Of a DNA stretch of 64,000 nt, positions 28,181-40,400 are shown one piece after another. Within the stretch, counting starts at the first letter, position 1. Each line of letters begins with the position of its first letter. The notes beneath the pieces are model-generated. The model saw only the letters and a list, made by a program, of their open reading frames with translations, had not been told where the DNA came from and made no database searches. The DNA is from Cristatella mucedo (Eukaryota; Bryozoa; Phylactolaemata; Cristatellidae), in contig WPIO01000005.1 of NCBI GenBank assembly GCA_009760855.2, positions 8,030,001 to 8,094,000 on the forward strand, in the 5' to 3' direction. Both the position numbers and the translations under genes were made by a program.

Positions 28181-30364
28181 TCACACTACTGTGCAGCTAG
28201 TGGCTGAATCAAGGGGTCAGGGGAGAAAACTCCGCCTTCATGGACAGAGCGAAGTACTTGTATCCTGGGGCAAATGTTCCCAGACCTAAGGGGCAGTAAA
28301 AGTGCGAAGACGCGAAAGGAATGAGTGGAATAGATTTTTCGATTTTTTTTCGTAAACTTTTCCTTTGGTACCTATGTCATTATATCTGAAGGAGCGTGGT
28401 GCTCGCTTTACCCAACCTAAAAATCCTGGCTCCACCCCCGTGTACAGAGCTCTAACCTCTTTCTTAAGCCGTCATCTCAAGCACGCATTTCCATTTGCAT
28501 ATTGTTTTTACATACTTTTGCCTTCCTGCTGTCTTATTTCCTGTCACTCTTAATCGCTTCATGAGAATTCACTTTTGTGGTAAGTGCTAGTTGAATATAT
28601 TAAATCGTGATGTAAATGAAACGCCAGAAACCCTAGGACCTGTGGCCGCTATAGCTTGAAATTGGCTTTTACCTTCCTTTTGGAGGTATAGTTTGGCCGG
28701 TTGCTACCTTGGAATACCGTTTCGTCAAAACGGTTATATACCTGTACATCAAATCTAGCCAGACTGATCTCATTCAATCTTAATCATATTTCCAAAACCT
28801 TAAGGAACTCGTATCTCATTGCATACGCACCACAATAGATTGCTAGGGCTCCAAATTTGTGCTTCATGTGCAAATGTTATTATTATTATTATTAAATCTG
28901 TACCGTGTTCTTGCCGATAACAAATATATAAAAAAATACGTCAGCAGCGCATTCAACGATCGTGGCCAGAGTCGATGCTTGCTGACTAATTCGTCTGGAG
29001 CAGAAATATTTTTAAGCTGCATCCAATGCCCTGAAATCTTGCCCACAGCTCAGCCTTGCAAGGGCTGAGCGCCCTAACTTAAACCCATCCTCACGTGACA
29101 TAATTTAAAATGTCAAGCACCGAAACTTGACGGTACAGAGCAAGGCTGAGACTGAATGTGTACTCGGCTCGACAGTCTAGTGCAGGCAAATTTCGGACGT
29201 ACCTCGAGCAAAGTGTAATCAACAATGTGAAATTTCTAATCATTGCGGACAGCGTTGCGCACTTATTGTTGCAATGTACAGAGCCTCTTCACAGATAGGC
29301 ATCTTCCACTACTTTATCACCTTTCAAAATGTCGGTCCGTCTGTTGGATTGAGGCTCCCTTTAGTTGGAAGATTTACGGCTCCAATACCAGATTGACAGT
29401 GAGCGTCTCTTCATAGACAATGCAGCTAATAATAGAATGCACTGCCCTCCCAAAAAAGCGTGCAATTGCCCATCAGCGGACGAAAAATTTTATTTGAGAT
29501 GTTTGTTAATGCTTTATCTCTGGTTTTTTACTTTTTTGTATGATTCTCACAACGAGAAAAATAACAAAAAATCAATAAATTAATATACTAAACCTCGACT
29601 TCAGTGTACATTAGATGAACCCTCCTTTGGACGAATCGTCCGGGAGGAACAGTAATTAATGAATTGTCCCAGTACCACCTGCGCCTGCCGTTCCGGTACC
29701 GACATTGTGAGTACTTAATGCTTTCACACAGTGAGTTGAGTAAATATGCACTCTTACTTCAGCTCTGGGCAAAACATGCATAGCTTTAACCTATCTCAAG
29801 CAAACAAGCATTTGAAAGTCCAGAAACAATGATTTGTGCATCTTTTTAGCTGCGACAGAACTTCTAGCTGCGTACCGGGTGTCCTTTAGTCGGCGTTGGC
29901 TGTGCACAGTGCTCGGCAGTCTTTAGCGGCATGCCAGGGCCCCTTACTTTAGTTCTTGTGCCACTAAAGCAGAAGACCAAGAGGCACTGTTGTTCAACAG
30001 CGAATATCCATTGGGTATTCGAACTATTTATTTATGGGTTTGCTCTACAGAAGCATCTGAAATATTTGCCATCGCCGCCAATAGCTGTGCCTTTATATCA
30101 ATCAGACCAGGAATTACCCGTTCACAGAGCAAATTCCAACGCCCGTAACTGAAGCTTAAGCAGGCTGCGTACAAATGGCGATGTGAGGTCGGCGATTATT
30201 CTTCTCTGAATCAAGTAGAGTTTGGCTGGAATGTGCAGGATGAAATGTGAACCTTCGGTTTCGGGTAATTTATTAAGACCTTGCACGACCGAAGGCCGTT
30301 CAGAGCTGGAGTAGGTGGAGAAGACGTTTTCCGCATTGCCGACCGGGTTTCGCACAAGGATTAA
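28181..30364. other. Unassigned AT-rich intergenic sequence
   Basis: Only a short (ATT)n at about 28875-28894. No coding signature on either strand. Confidence 0.4.
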
Positions 30365-30500
30365 GGTGCTAGCCTTTGATGACCGAGGACAAGGTGAACG
30401 CATTTAAGGACCTAGGTCGTGGTGGTTCGAGGCGTGTGGCACATGTGAAGTGCCAGGATAGAGATTAAGTTCTCTTAGGGCGCTGTAGAAATGAAATAAA
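30365..30500 (+). mobile_element. SINE family 2 (tRNA-like head, LINE-A tail)
   Basis: A box-like 'TTAAGGTGCTAGC', B box-like 'GTGGTTCGAGGC', then a tail 'GATAGAGATTAAGTTCTCTTAGGGCGC' that copies the LINE-A hairpin. It ends AAATGAAATAAAT. Confidence 0.7.
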
Positions 30501-31084
30501 TCCATTCACATTTAAACGAGGTAATTACTGCAGGATCTCGTTTTAGGTTCAAATGCTCTTGTCGATTGATCGATCGAGAATAACGCACCAGCACAAGTAA
30601 CCGCGGGTCTTAAGGCCTTTGTCCAAAAATGTACACTATAACCTGCATGAAAATCTGCCCCTTAAGAGGAAGGCGGCGACTTGCATGAGACCCTCTCTGT
30701 CGTACAAATCCCGATGTGGCCAATGATACGTCTCAAGCGACACAAATGAGCCGCTTTCCTGAAATTCCAGCCGCGCTGAGCGGCAAACTAGATTTTAGCT
30801 CCGTACGTAATTGCAGAACCGCTGCAGTGCCATCAGCATCCTCGTACTTTGGGTTCTCACCTCACGCCAATAAATTAGCTTCTGCCTTCTGCAATCTCTA
30901 GTTTACAGTCTGCTAACGACATGTTCTTTTACTCTGCATGTCAGAGACTGTAGAGCTCAATTACATAATTCTAACGCAACATATTTGGCCGCTTTTCTTC
31001 AGCGGCCGATTCTAACACTTTCTTTCCAGTCACCGTTAACGGGTACTTGTATGCTACAGAGATCCTCGGCTCAGACCCCGTGAT
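30501..31084. other. Unassigned sequence
   Basis: Nothing recognised. Confidence 0.35.
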
Positions 31085-31320
31085 TCCGCGCGATCTCCCT
31101 TCCAATCTTTCGAACGACATCTACTCTCCTGCTTTCAACTTTGGCACATCCTTTTCAGCAGTCACGAGCTACCGTCCCCACGTTACTCACTTCCTCGACT
31201 GTCCTCCTGACTCACCGACGTCTCACTTTCATTTGCTGCCGGAGATGGAGGCTGTTGGCTGCCAATATTTCGTCGAAACCTTCGGCTTTCGGCGAGGGCG
31301 CTATGGAAAACTCTCTATAA
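31085..31320 (+). mobile_element. LINE family B, ORF2 C-terminus
   Basis: Parallels 35390-35610: 'SNDIYSPAFNFGTSFSAVTSY' then 'FHLLPEMEAVGC', the last codons of family-B ORF2. Confidence 0.75.
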
Positions 31321-31599
31321 TAAAACCGGCTTAGTCCTCGTGACTTTTTGTAATTACGAACACGAGCGTGCGACTTCAAGAAAGCAGGCTTTAGGCACAT
31401 GGATCTCTCAGACTTGCTTTCTCTGCAGGTCCTATACTAATGAACTGACTTCCACAACGAGCACAATAAAGGATCTCCGCTACGGCTGCTAGACAAGGCA
31501 GTAGTGCACTTCCTGTAATTCGTCATTATTCGCCCACGCACAAACCTGCGCATAGCCGCAGCCAGTGGTGTCTAATTTACAGATACGTGTATCTGCATA

Positions 31600-31685
31600 G
31601 CAGTACCTTTTTTATACAGTACCTTTATCTGTAACTCTACGCACCCATGAAGATCAAAGGGGTGTACTTTCGGAGTCTCTAAAAT
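31600..31685 (-). mobile_element. LINE family B tail fragment
   Basis: 'CTTTATCTGTAACTCTACGC' with the following UTR block, minus orientation. Confidence 0.6.
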
Positions 31686-32335
31686 CACATTCAAATTGTG
31701 AATGCCTTCTGGCACACATGGTGCAATCAAATTCATTTGAATTGCTGTGCAGTGCACAAGAACAAAGTAGGTGCGAAATGTCGAGAAATTTTGTGAATGC
31801 ACTTTAGCGAAAGTTCGGTGCGACGTGTAATCAAAACTGGGTCTTCGCGAAACCAATATAGTACCAATAGTCCAGTTAGTTTTGCTGTGGATTAATGCGG
31901 GTTCTTGTAGATTACGGCAATTACCGCTGTCATTGCAACTCATTCGCATTAGGATGCGCTCGCACAGCGGTATGTTATTTATTTATCGCGTACATTTGAA
32001 TAAGAGTTTACCATTATATCCAATCAAATTTGGAGCTTATCAAAGCATATTTTCAATGAATTTTCTGCTTAACTGAGGTATTTTGGGGCGGATTTTGGTA
32101 ACTCAGAACCACTTTGGCTCAACGATGCGAGCTATAGTTAGCTACGCCACTAGCATTCACTCAGCCTATGCCAAGCACAATCCTTGGTTTCATTTATAGG
32201 CAAATAGTAAATAACCGTACGTAAACTTTGATCCGTCTGTGTCTTTCGACACGTTGGACTTTTTAGCTCCATTATAAACACCATTTATTGCTGACATTCG
32301 CCCTGGGATGACGTCACACTTTTTCAAATTGAATG
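31686..32335. other. Unassigned sequence
   Basis: A 125-codon minus frame (31949-31572) overlaps the LINE-B tail and has no recognised domain. Confidence 0.35.
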
Positions 32336-33110
32336 ACAATGAAACCAACTTACCAGCTAGGAAAAACCTAGTGCTTCTTAGATGCTGGAAGACTAACCCT
32401 CAAAATGGGCTCCGAAAGCATACCTGCGGCATCTGCGTGAAACCTGAGTGCATTACTCCAAAGTAACCTTTCACTGGAGTCAACCACGATAGTCGATTGT
32501 CTAGTCAGCCTACTTTCAGCCACTTACCTTTGCATAAAACTCCGGCTATTCTTATTGGACAAGGGCACCGCAACCTAGCTAGTCCATGCACTGCAATATC
32601 CAAACAAGACTTCTGTGACTCGCTGTTTGTGCAATGAGACGCTCATAGTTGGAGCAAAAATCGGCTGCTAGGCTTGTGTGTCGTTAGCACGGAAACAGCC
32701 ACATGACACCACTTCGCACAGACCTGCACTGGCTCCTCATGAAGCAGGGTATCGACTTCGTGGTTCATTCCCTGATTTATCTTGCTCCGGCCTAAGTACT
32801 TCCTAATCAAGCTTCGCTTCGTACTACTGTCTGCTAATCACCGATATGCAGGGCTTCTAAAAAACCTCAAATCCTTTGGAGACTTGCATTCGGCTAGTAT
32901 GAGCCTAATGCCTGGAACAAACTCCCGACTGGCAGCTCAGCATCCCTTGACTTGATGGCATAAATCCACCTGCTCCGTCCGCGTTAATTTTCCTTTAAGT
33001 GCTCTCTAGCACTGTGCATATTGTAACTAGCAAATTGACACGCTTCATTTACAGCTTATTTAAAGTGTCTATAAATAGATCTAGTTCTCTTAGGGCGTTA
33101 TATATACTTA
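32336..33110 (+). mobile_element. LINE family A, RT C-terminal region to 3' tail, degraded
   Basis: Follows the order of 24912-25860: 'TLKMGS' region, 'LHWLLMKQG.DF' (about 32725-32760), end of ORF2 and a degraded tail 'GGGCGTTATATATACT'. Confidence 0.75.
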
Positions 33111-33136
33111 AATATATATATATATATATATATTTG
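33110..33136. repeat. (TA)n microsatellite at a LINE-A end
   Basis: About 12 TA units directly after the LINE-A tail. Confidence 0.85.
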
Positions 33137-33617
33137 CCCGGTAAGCATAATTACCATGCCACGGTGCCGCATGCTGGGCCGGGGGGTGCAAACGGCGCAC
33201 AGGAAGATACGACATCCATCCCTACTCGAGCGAGCATGCGGGAGAAACGCTCACCCGGGCAGGCGCTGTCGGTCTGTCTATCTCTCTGCCTGCCTGCCTC
33301 ACCACACGAATGGCAGGGCGTCGCCAGTGTAAGTTTTCGTTCATTGCGTTTTGCTACAGGCTTTTACGCTTTCTTTATTCACCGTCGCACAGATATTTTT
33401 GAATTCCGCATCTGCATGAGCATTTACTTTAAAATTTATACTGTACGTTTGTTGACATCAGCTGGTGAACTTGCAAAGAGCGTTTGTCCTCTTGCGCCCA
33501 TGTTCAATGCCGCATTCTGCAGAGCTGAACTTTGCAGCTGCATATCGGCTGGCCTGACGGTCGCCCACCAACGTCAATACGACCGCCCACCTACTGGAGT
33601 GGGCGGCCTGTCGTTCG
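33137..33617 (-). other. Probable 3' UTR and flank of the SLC10 gene
   Basis: On the minus strand an AATAAA lies at 33379-33374, some 240 bases after the SLC10 stop. A GC stem (CCGCCCAC 33583-33590 with GTGGGCGG 33599-33606) lies just after the stop. Confidence 0.5.
33374..33379 (-). promoter_or_regulatory. Possible polyadenylation signal AATAAA
   Basis: Reverse complement of TTTATT, correctly placed downstream of the SLC10 stop codon at 33618-33620. Confidence 0.45.
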
Positions 33618-34408
33618 CTATGGTGCTCCACTCGTACCTGTTTGACTAACGCCCTCGTCCTTCCGCTCGGTCTCGCCGGCCTGCGGCTGCTCCGATGGCT
33701 GCCGAGCGGCGGACTCGTCTTGGCGCCCAGTCACGCCGCTGCCGCCACGGTCCAGTCGTGCGCCGTCCGATTCCTGGGCATCCTTTTGCGTAGCTAGCTC
33801 GACCGAGTCCGACGCGTGGTAGCCGGAAGCTTTATCAGGGCCGGGCCGTTTTATTGCACGCCTCTCCACCCATTTCCGACGAATTGTGTACAATATGGTG
33901 ATGAGAACGAGAGGCGACGTACCGACCAAAATGGCGGCCGTGACAGGAATGAGAGCGAGGTCGGAGGCAGGCATTGGCAGGCTCCAGTATACTATAATGG
34001 TGGCAATCAGGCTGTTCTGTATACCGGTCTCTATGGACACCGTTTTTATAACTTTCCATTTGAGCCGGACAGCATAGGCGACAATCATGGATATCAAGAA
34101 TCCGCCAATCGGCAGCATGGCTGCCATAAGCACCGGAGTGGGTTCGAATCGGTCAAAAACGTAAGAATTGACCGTGAAGATAAGCGCATACGTCATAAAG
34201 GCTATCACTATAAAAATAGGCTTAATCACTTTCGCGATGAAGGCAGTAACGCGTGGTAGCTTGAACTGTATAAGCAAACCTACAAACAGTGGCCCAATTG
34301 TAATAGCCAACGAGGTCGCCATGTTGTCAAATGGAATGTGGATTGGCCCTATTCCATCATCGGTCGAAAGTGTAGCTCCGAGTGTAAACATCCACAGCGG
34401 TATGAAGC
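33618..34408 (-). CDS. SLC10 gene exon 4 (last)
   Basis: Acceptor TCTGCCTTTGTAG, entered in phase 1 so that G|GC completes the glycine of 'LALGFIPLW'. Holds the second half of the membrane core (several hydrophobic helices, ETGIQNSLIA) and a roughly 88-residue polar tail rich in Glu, Gln and Ser. The open frame extends upstream to 34502 but that part is intron. Confidence 0.94.
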
Positions 34409-37400
34409 CTACAAAGGCAGAGGAGGCTTTTCGATACACCACCGACTCTACATACTCGTTAGACAGCTTCAACGAAGCCCGCTTTCCACTGCAATTCATC
34501 ACAGCAGCCGTTTGATGTGAGGTGAGGTGACTAATAATGTAAATGAGAATCAGTTGATTTCAATTCATATTTATATGATGGCGGAGGGGGGTTTTGATGG
34601 CTTGCACCGTCGCTTGTAGCGAAGGGGTTGAATTAAGAATTGCTCGATGCAGACCTTGAACTTTGGACCTGGGTAGCAAAAATGCGAGCCCCTGCGAGCC
34701 TGGGTTAAGGCCCAGAAGAGTGTGCTTAAAGATACACCTGCTCTGTCAGAGCAGCCATTTGCAAAAGCTAGGATAGACTGTGACGTGTGTTTTCTGTTTG
34801 AGTCCCAGTCTATTATCACCAGAAGGCTTGCGTCAGAAGAGCGGATAGTACGATACATCTTCCTTTACAGCAAATGTAAAGAGCCTAGAAATAGATTGAT
34901 TTCCCCGACGGCGCTATAACAAATGTATTTTTTTATTATTATTATTTTTATTATCATGCCTGTACAAATTGGGAAGTAAGTAGTTTGAATATGCAGAAGG
35001 GAGTAAGTCCTACATCGTATTATTATTATATAGCTAGGATGGTTACCGGTTGAGCAAAGGATACAGCTCTATTCTATTGCGTATCACTTTGCAGCAAATG
35101 TAAAGCGCCTAGAAAGAGATTAAGTTCTCTGAGGGCGCTTTATCAAGTGCAATATTATTATTATTATTATTATTATACAGAGCAAAGTTCCTACGCTGAC
35201 CCACAAGGCCCGCCACGGCTTGGCTCCTTCGTACCTAGCTGACTTCTGCATCAGTTTCAGCCTGTTCGCGCCCTCAGGTCCTGTGTGGACAATAAATTAG
35301 CTGTCCCATTCCTCCGCTTAAAGACAGTTGGCGACAGAAGCTTTAGCTCTGCAGGTCCTAGACTGTGGAACTCGCTTCCACAATTCTTACGCAACGACAT
35401 CTACTCTCCTGCTGCCGACTATGGCTCGTCCTTTTCAGCGGTCCTGAACTGCTACTTCTATGCTACTCACTACCTCAACTGCTCTCTTGACTCTGCTATG
35501 CTTCCCACTTTCTCTTTGTTGCGTGAGACGAAGTCTGTTGGGTACCGAATGCGTACGGAAAGCCGCCTAGGCTGTGAGTGCGCTATACAAAACTCTCCTG
35601 CGTAACACCCACATGGTCTTTATGACTTTGTGGAGTTACTGATGGAGATACAAGAACAAGATATTATTATCTTATGATCTCTTTCTTACATGTAAAATAA
35701 TCAAGTCCAAGCTCGTCTGCACAACCTGCCGAGAGCAGCTTCAGATTGCAGCTTGCGATTGGGGTTGGGATTGGGCCAAGTGATCAAGGTCAAGCATTGA
35801 CAGAATACTCTTTGTCAAACTGCGTTGACCAGTCGGATAGGGACCATATCTCAGTCATACATGTAAAATAATCAAGTCCAAGCTCATTTGCTCAACCTAC
35901 AGATAACAGCTTGTGTTAAACGGGCGTACATAAATAAACGCAGTTTCGGGATCTTTGTCTTGGCTCACTTTAAATTACTGAGCCAACGGAAAAAGTTGTT
36001 TCTCACCATAGGATGCAGTGGGTCACCAAGGCTCCTAAATATGCAGTAGAAGAGGCGGGAGACTATGAGCTATATATAAATACATACATCGGATGATCTA
36101 AGGCCGGTCGAATCATGAGTCACATAGTGATGGTACTACATCAGTTCCTAAAAGCAAGAATCCCCATCTGATACTGGAGCACGGTGACTGTGAAGGCAGT
36201 TTCATTGTATCGTCAATCGAAACTATTTAAAGGGTAACTGAATCGAGCCTTAAGTTTGAGCTGACAGCTTGCTCAAATACCTTTCGTGCACGACCTTGAA
36301 CTCAATGCGCGCTCCGTCACGGAGCAGTGCGCGCATGGGAACGCGACGGTTACACGAAATCATTAAGTCACACGCTCACTCACCAAGCGCGAGCACGGTG
36401 TTCATCAAGGTCATGGCCACGCTGAGTTCGATGTCTCCTCCCAGCAGAGTCGTGAAAAGGTTGCTCAAGCCGCCGCCGGGTGAGCAGCCCAAGGCGAAAA
36501 ATCCCAAGGCCACGCCGCCGCGCCACTGCATCGCAGTCAGCACAGCGTAGGACAGCTGCAACGCATGCACGGCGTTACAGCGGCCATGGCCGCCGATCGG
36601 GCCTCCTACGAACCCAGCGCCGTGGGTCATTCGCATGCGAGTCAGAACTACTGGCAGCTAATTTAATTGAAGCTGGATAGCGGTAGAGTTGACTCCATCT
36701 CGGCGAACCACAGAAGTTGGCTCAGCGAAGTACCGGTGACCAGCCTAATAGATGTCATCGACCTGATAGATTTCGGAGCCCGAGACCATCAGTAAGCGAG
36801 GTCGAATAGAAGAAGGGTCCCATCAAGCTCGAGTTAATGCTTACAGTGGGCGTTCTTTTTCTTAGCTACGACAAGAGCTCGGAATAGGAGAGCCGAGCAT
36901 GCGACTTCAGGGCGCTCTTAGCAAGGACCATCCTTTAGACATACTGACAGTCAGTATCAGCCGTCTTGTTTTGTAGGACGTTCAGCCAATATTTCTTATC
37001 GTTAGTATTATTATCATTATTATTATTTCGGCGGCAGCGCTCGCTGGACGCTAGATTCGTAATGAAAAGCCGCTAGCGGACGGACGACTGGAGTTTATTC
37101 GCACCTTCTATTATGAACCAGACCGCAGCGCCCAAGCGTGGCCTCTTTCGATTGGTCACGTGGGTGTGGCTCCGCGCCCGGTAGCTCTGGCATCTCAATA
37201 TTTATCTCCGGCAGACCTGCCCAAGTTCGCGTCTTGAGCCACTGTAAGGCAGTATCTGAACGCATTCCTAAAATCATCCTTCGCGCCTAACGAGTTTTAC
37301 GCATGCTCGTTAGGTCGTTAGATCGTCAGGCTTAGTTCTTTCTTTTACGATTACCTTCGGTGAGCCGCAGCTGGATAGAAGAGGTCGGAAATGCAGTCGC

Positions 37401-40400
37401 CCGAGTGCACTGTCAATAGAAGACCAGCATGCAAGAGCACGCCGTTTAACAATCAACGATTTCCAGTACGACGAAATGGTCTCGAATTATCTTTCGAATG
37501 CTCGCTGTTCATAAATACTGCACTACTATTTGACAGCGCACCGTTAATCGGTCCTACATTAGGAGCTTCTTCACGACGTGCGGCCCACGAGTGGGACGAG
37601 AAACAATGAAAGTGCGGGACCTCGTGCGGGCTGCTGCGGAAACCCGAACTTACCCGTTGGTCTTAGCCAAGGGGTAAGGTGCTGCTCTTCCCGACCCAGT
37701 TAGTGGGTTTGAGTCCTGTAGTAGGTTCTCCTTCATTACCCACTGCAAGAGGCGGCGATGGCCGTTAAGGCCCTTCTGCCCAATATAAACGAGACTGTTG
37801 AATAGGGCTCTTTAACTCCTTAACTTTTTCCCAACTTTAACGATCGGCCGACGGAGATTGGCGAGCAGACAGAAGGCATCGCTGCTCGCCCGAGCGAGGT
37901 GCGATCCACCGAGATCGATCGGCGCGGAGATGTGACCAACCAAAAGGAATGGCAGCCGGATTTGATGGCGGTAGATTGGTGAGGAAATGTCTCCGAAGCC
38001 ATCCGACCACAAAATAGCTTTAAAATTATTTTTTGAAAGCCGGTCCTACATCCGCCTACGAAGCGCGAGTGTAACTATGGGCACGGACCCTCGCGGCGAG
38101 TCACCAAGAGATCGAGCACTAACTTGGTGTAGCTGCTCGGCCAGAGGAGCCGAATATCTTTTCGATGAGCTGCAAAAGTCCCCAAGTGCTTACAACCGCG
38201 GCCTCCCGTTGTTCAGACACCTTTTTTGGGAATACCTTGAAAGTATTGCTATCAATCATCATCACTGGTCCCCTATCCAGTATGGAATGGCCGGGTTGGA
38301 AAAGCTGCTGGTGCTGCAAGACCTCCAGCTCGCCAGCGATCGCAGCTGCTTCAAGTAAATGGAATGCATTTGAAGCAGGTATTACTGCCCTCGACGAAGC
38401 TCCACTATTTAATGCAGTGTATTTCCGTCTGTAACTCCTACAGCCACTAAGACTAAGTGAGTGTTACGCAGAAGACTTTTCCATAATGTACTCAAAGTCT
38501 TATGCCTTTCTGTACGCATCCTGTAGCCAGCAGACTTAATTTCGCGAAACCAAGAGAACATGAGAAGCATAGCTGTGTCCAGAAGGGAGTTGAGGTGGTC
38601 AGTAACATTAAAGTAACTGCTCAGGATGACTGGAAAGAATGTGCCACAGTCGGCAGCAGGAGAGTAGATGTCGTTTCGTGAGAATTGTGGGAGTTCCACA
38701 GTCAAGACTTTCGGAGCGAAAGCTTCTGTCACCAACGGTCTTTAAGCGTAGGAATAGAACAGCTAATCTATTGTCCACACAGGACCTGAAACCACGAGGA
38801 GGCTAAAATTTGTGCAGCAGCTCAGCTATGTACGAAGGAGCCCAACCTTGGCGGCCTTTTGGGTCAGAATAAGAATTTTTTCTGTATCCTTTGATCAAGC
38901 GGGAGCCATCAAAATTCCGCCAGCGAAGAAGACACGTGGTCAACCCTCTAGAATTTTGTAACTAGCCTTGCAACCGTATTCATCACTAGCAGCAGTGGCG
39001 GCCTAACGGCCTTTTTTAATAGACCAGCGCAAATGGAATTGTAGTAATCTAGCCGTGACAGAACAGGGGAGCTAGTTAAAATCTGTGCAAGCCACCGTGG
39101 TAGACAGTCCCTTAGTTTTAGATAAGGATCCGACGTGATGGCTAGCAGTGGAGGCAATCTTCTTAATTAAACTTGCAAATTGTAGGCAGCTTTAAAAGAC
39201 GACACCCAAATTTCTTAGCACAAGGTGATGGTCAGACAACAGCATCACCTACTAGAAGGGCAAAGTCTTCTAGTCCAGCCACTTGCCTGGGGTGTCCTAC
39301 GAGTAGCAGTTCCGTTTCATTGTCGTTAAGTTGAGGGAAATTAGCCGGCATCCAGGATCAAATGTATGCAAGGCAAGCACTTAGTTTATCAGTCGCTGCA
39401 GCCGAGTGTCGTCAGCATAGAATTGATAGCTGATACTTTGGGCCCGAATCACTTTTCGTGGAGAATCGGTATAAATGGAGAACAGCAAAGGACCGAGAAC
39501 GGACTCTTGTGGGACTCCAAATGTGACTGGGCTGGTGGATGAGATTTGACTACCACATGACACGGATTGAACCCGACGGGACAGACATATCGCATTGAAA
39601 AATTGGCAACGTGGCATCGCTCGGCAGATTACTTTTCACCACGCCCACTTAAGGTGGGCGCTATCTTGACTCGGAAAAAACACTGCGTGGGCTACGCCCT
39701 GGGTCTAATCACGAGTAGGCCCACAACGGCAAATATGGCTGCTCGCTTCTCGTCTCGCTAGAGCAGCCGGCAGGCGAGAACGTCCGATATCGATTCGACT
39801 GCTCCGCACTAGAGACTTTCCTCGACGAGCGAAACGGAAGTATGCTCGAGCTTCAGCTCCGAGCCGAGCTCGCCGCTCGCTCGTCTATCGAGCTTCGCTG
39901 AAAGAGCAGACGGCGCGTGCAAAAGCTGAGCTGCTGCCGCCGCCGGCACCTCCGCTGGCAGCGTCGCGTCAGCCTTGGACGAGCCGCTCTCGCCGCCGGC
40001 CGAGCCATCACTGCGGTAGCAGCACCGAAGCCCGCGCGATCGCTTCGCACGCGTCGAGCTATAGCTAGATCCTATCTCTCGTCGGCCCTTCGTCGATTCA
40101 GCCGCTGCGGGTGGCGGCGGTGCGTCTGCTCGACGACGAGTGAGCGCTGGCTGTGCTTACCAGTGGCATGATAGTAAACTGGCAGGCGACGCCGGTGAGC
40201 AGCGCCTTGGGCCGCCGGATGGCGTCCTTGATGACGCCGAAATCGATCTGGCTGCCCATGGACAGCTGCGCGACGACGGGCACGAAGTAGATGAAGACCT
40301 CGACGACCAGGTTTATCACGCCGAGCGGCCGCACGACGCTGACGACGACGTCGTCGTGCTCGCTGCGAAGCCAGCGAGCCTCGGACGACTGCAAGTCGAC

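Noticed and set aside
39621-39655. Inverted repeat CGCCCAC/GTGGGCG as a regulatory hairpin
   Set aside because: Only seven-base arms; expected by chance in a 64-kb window.
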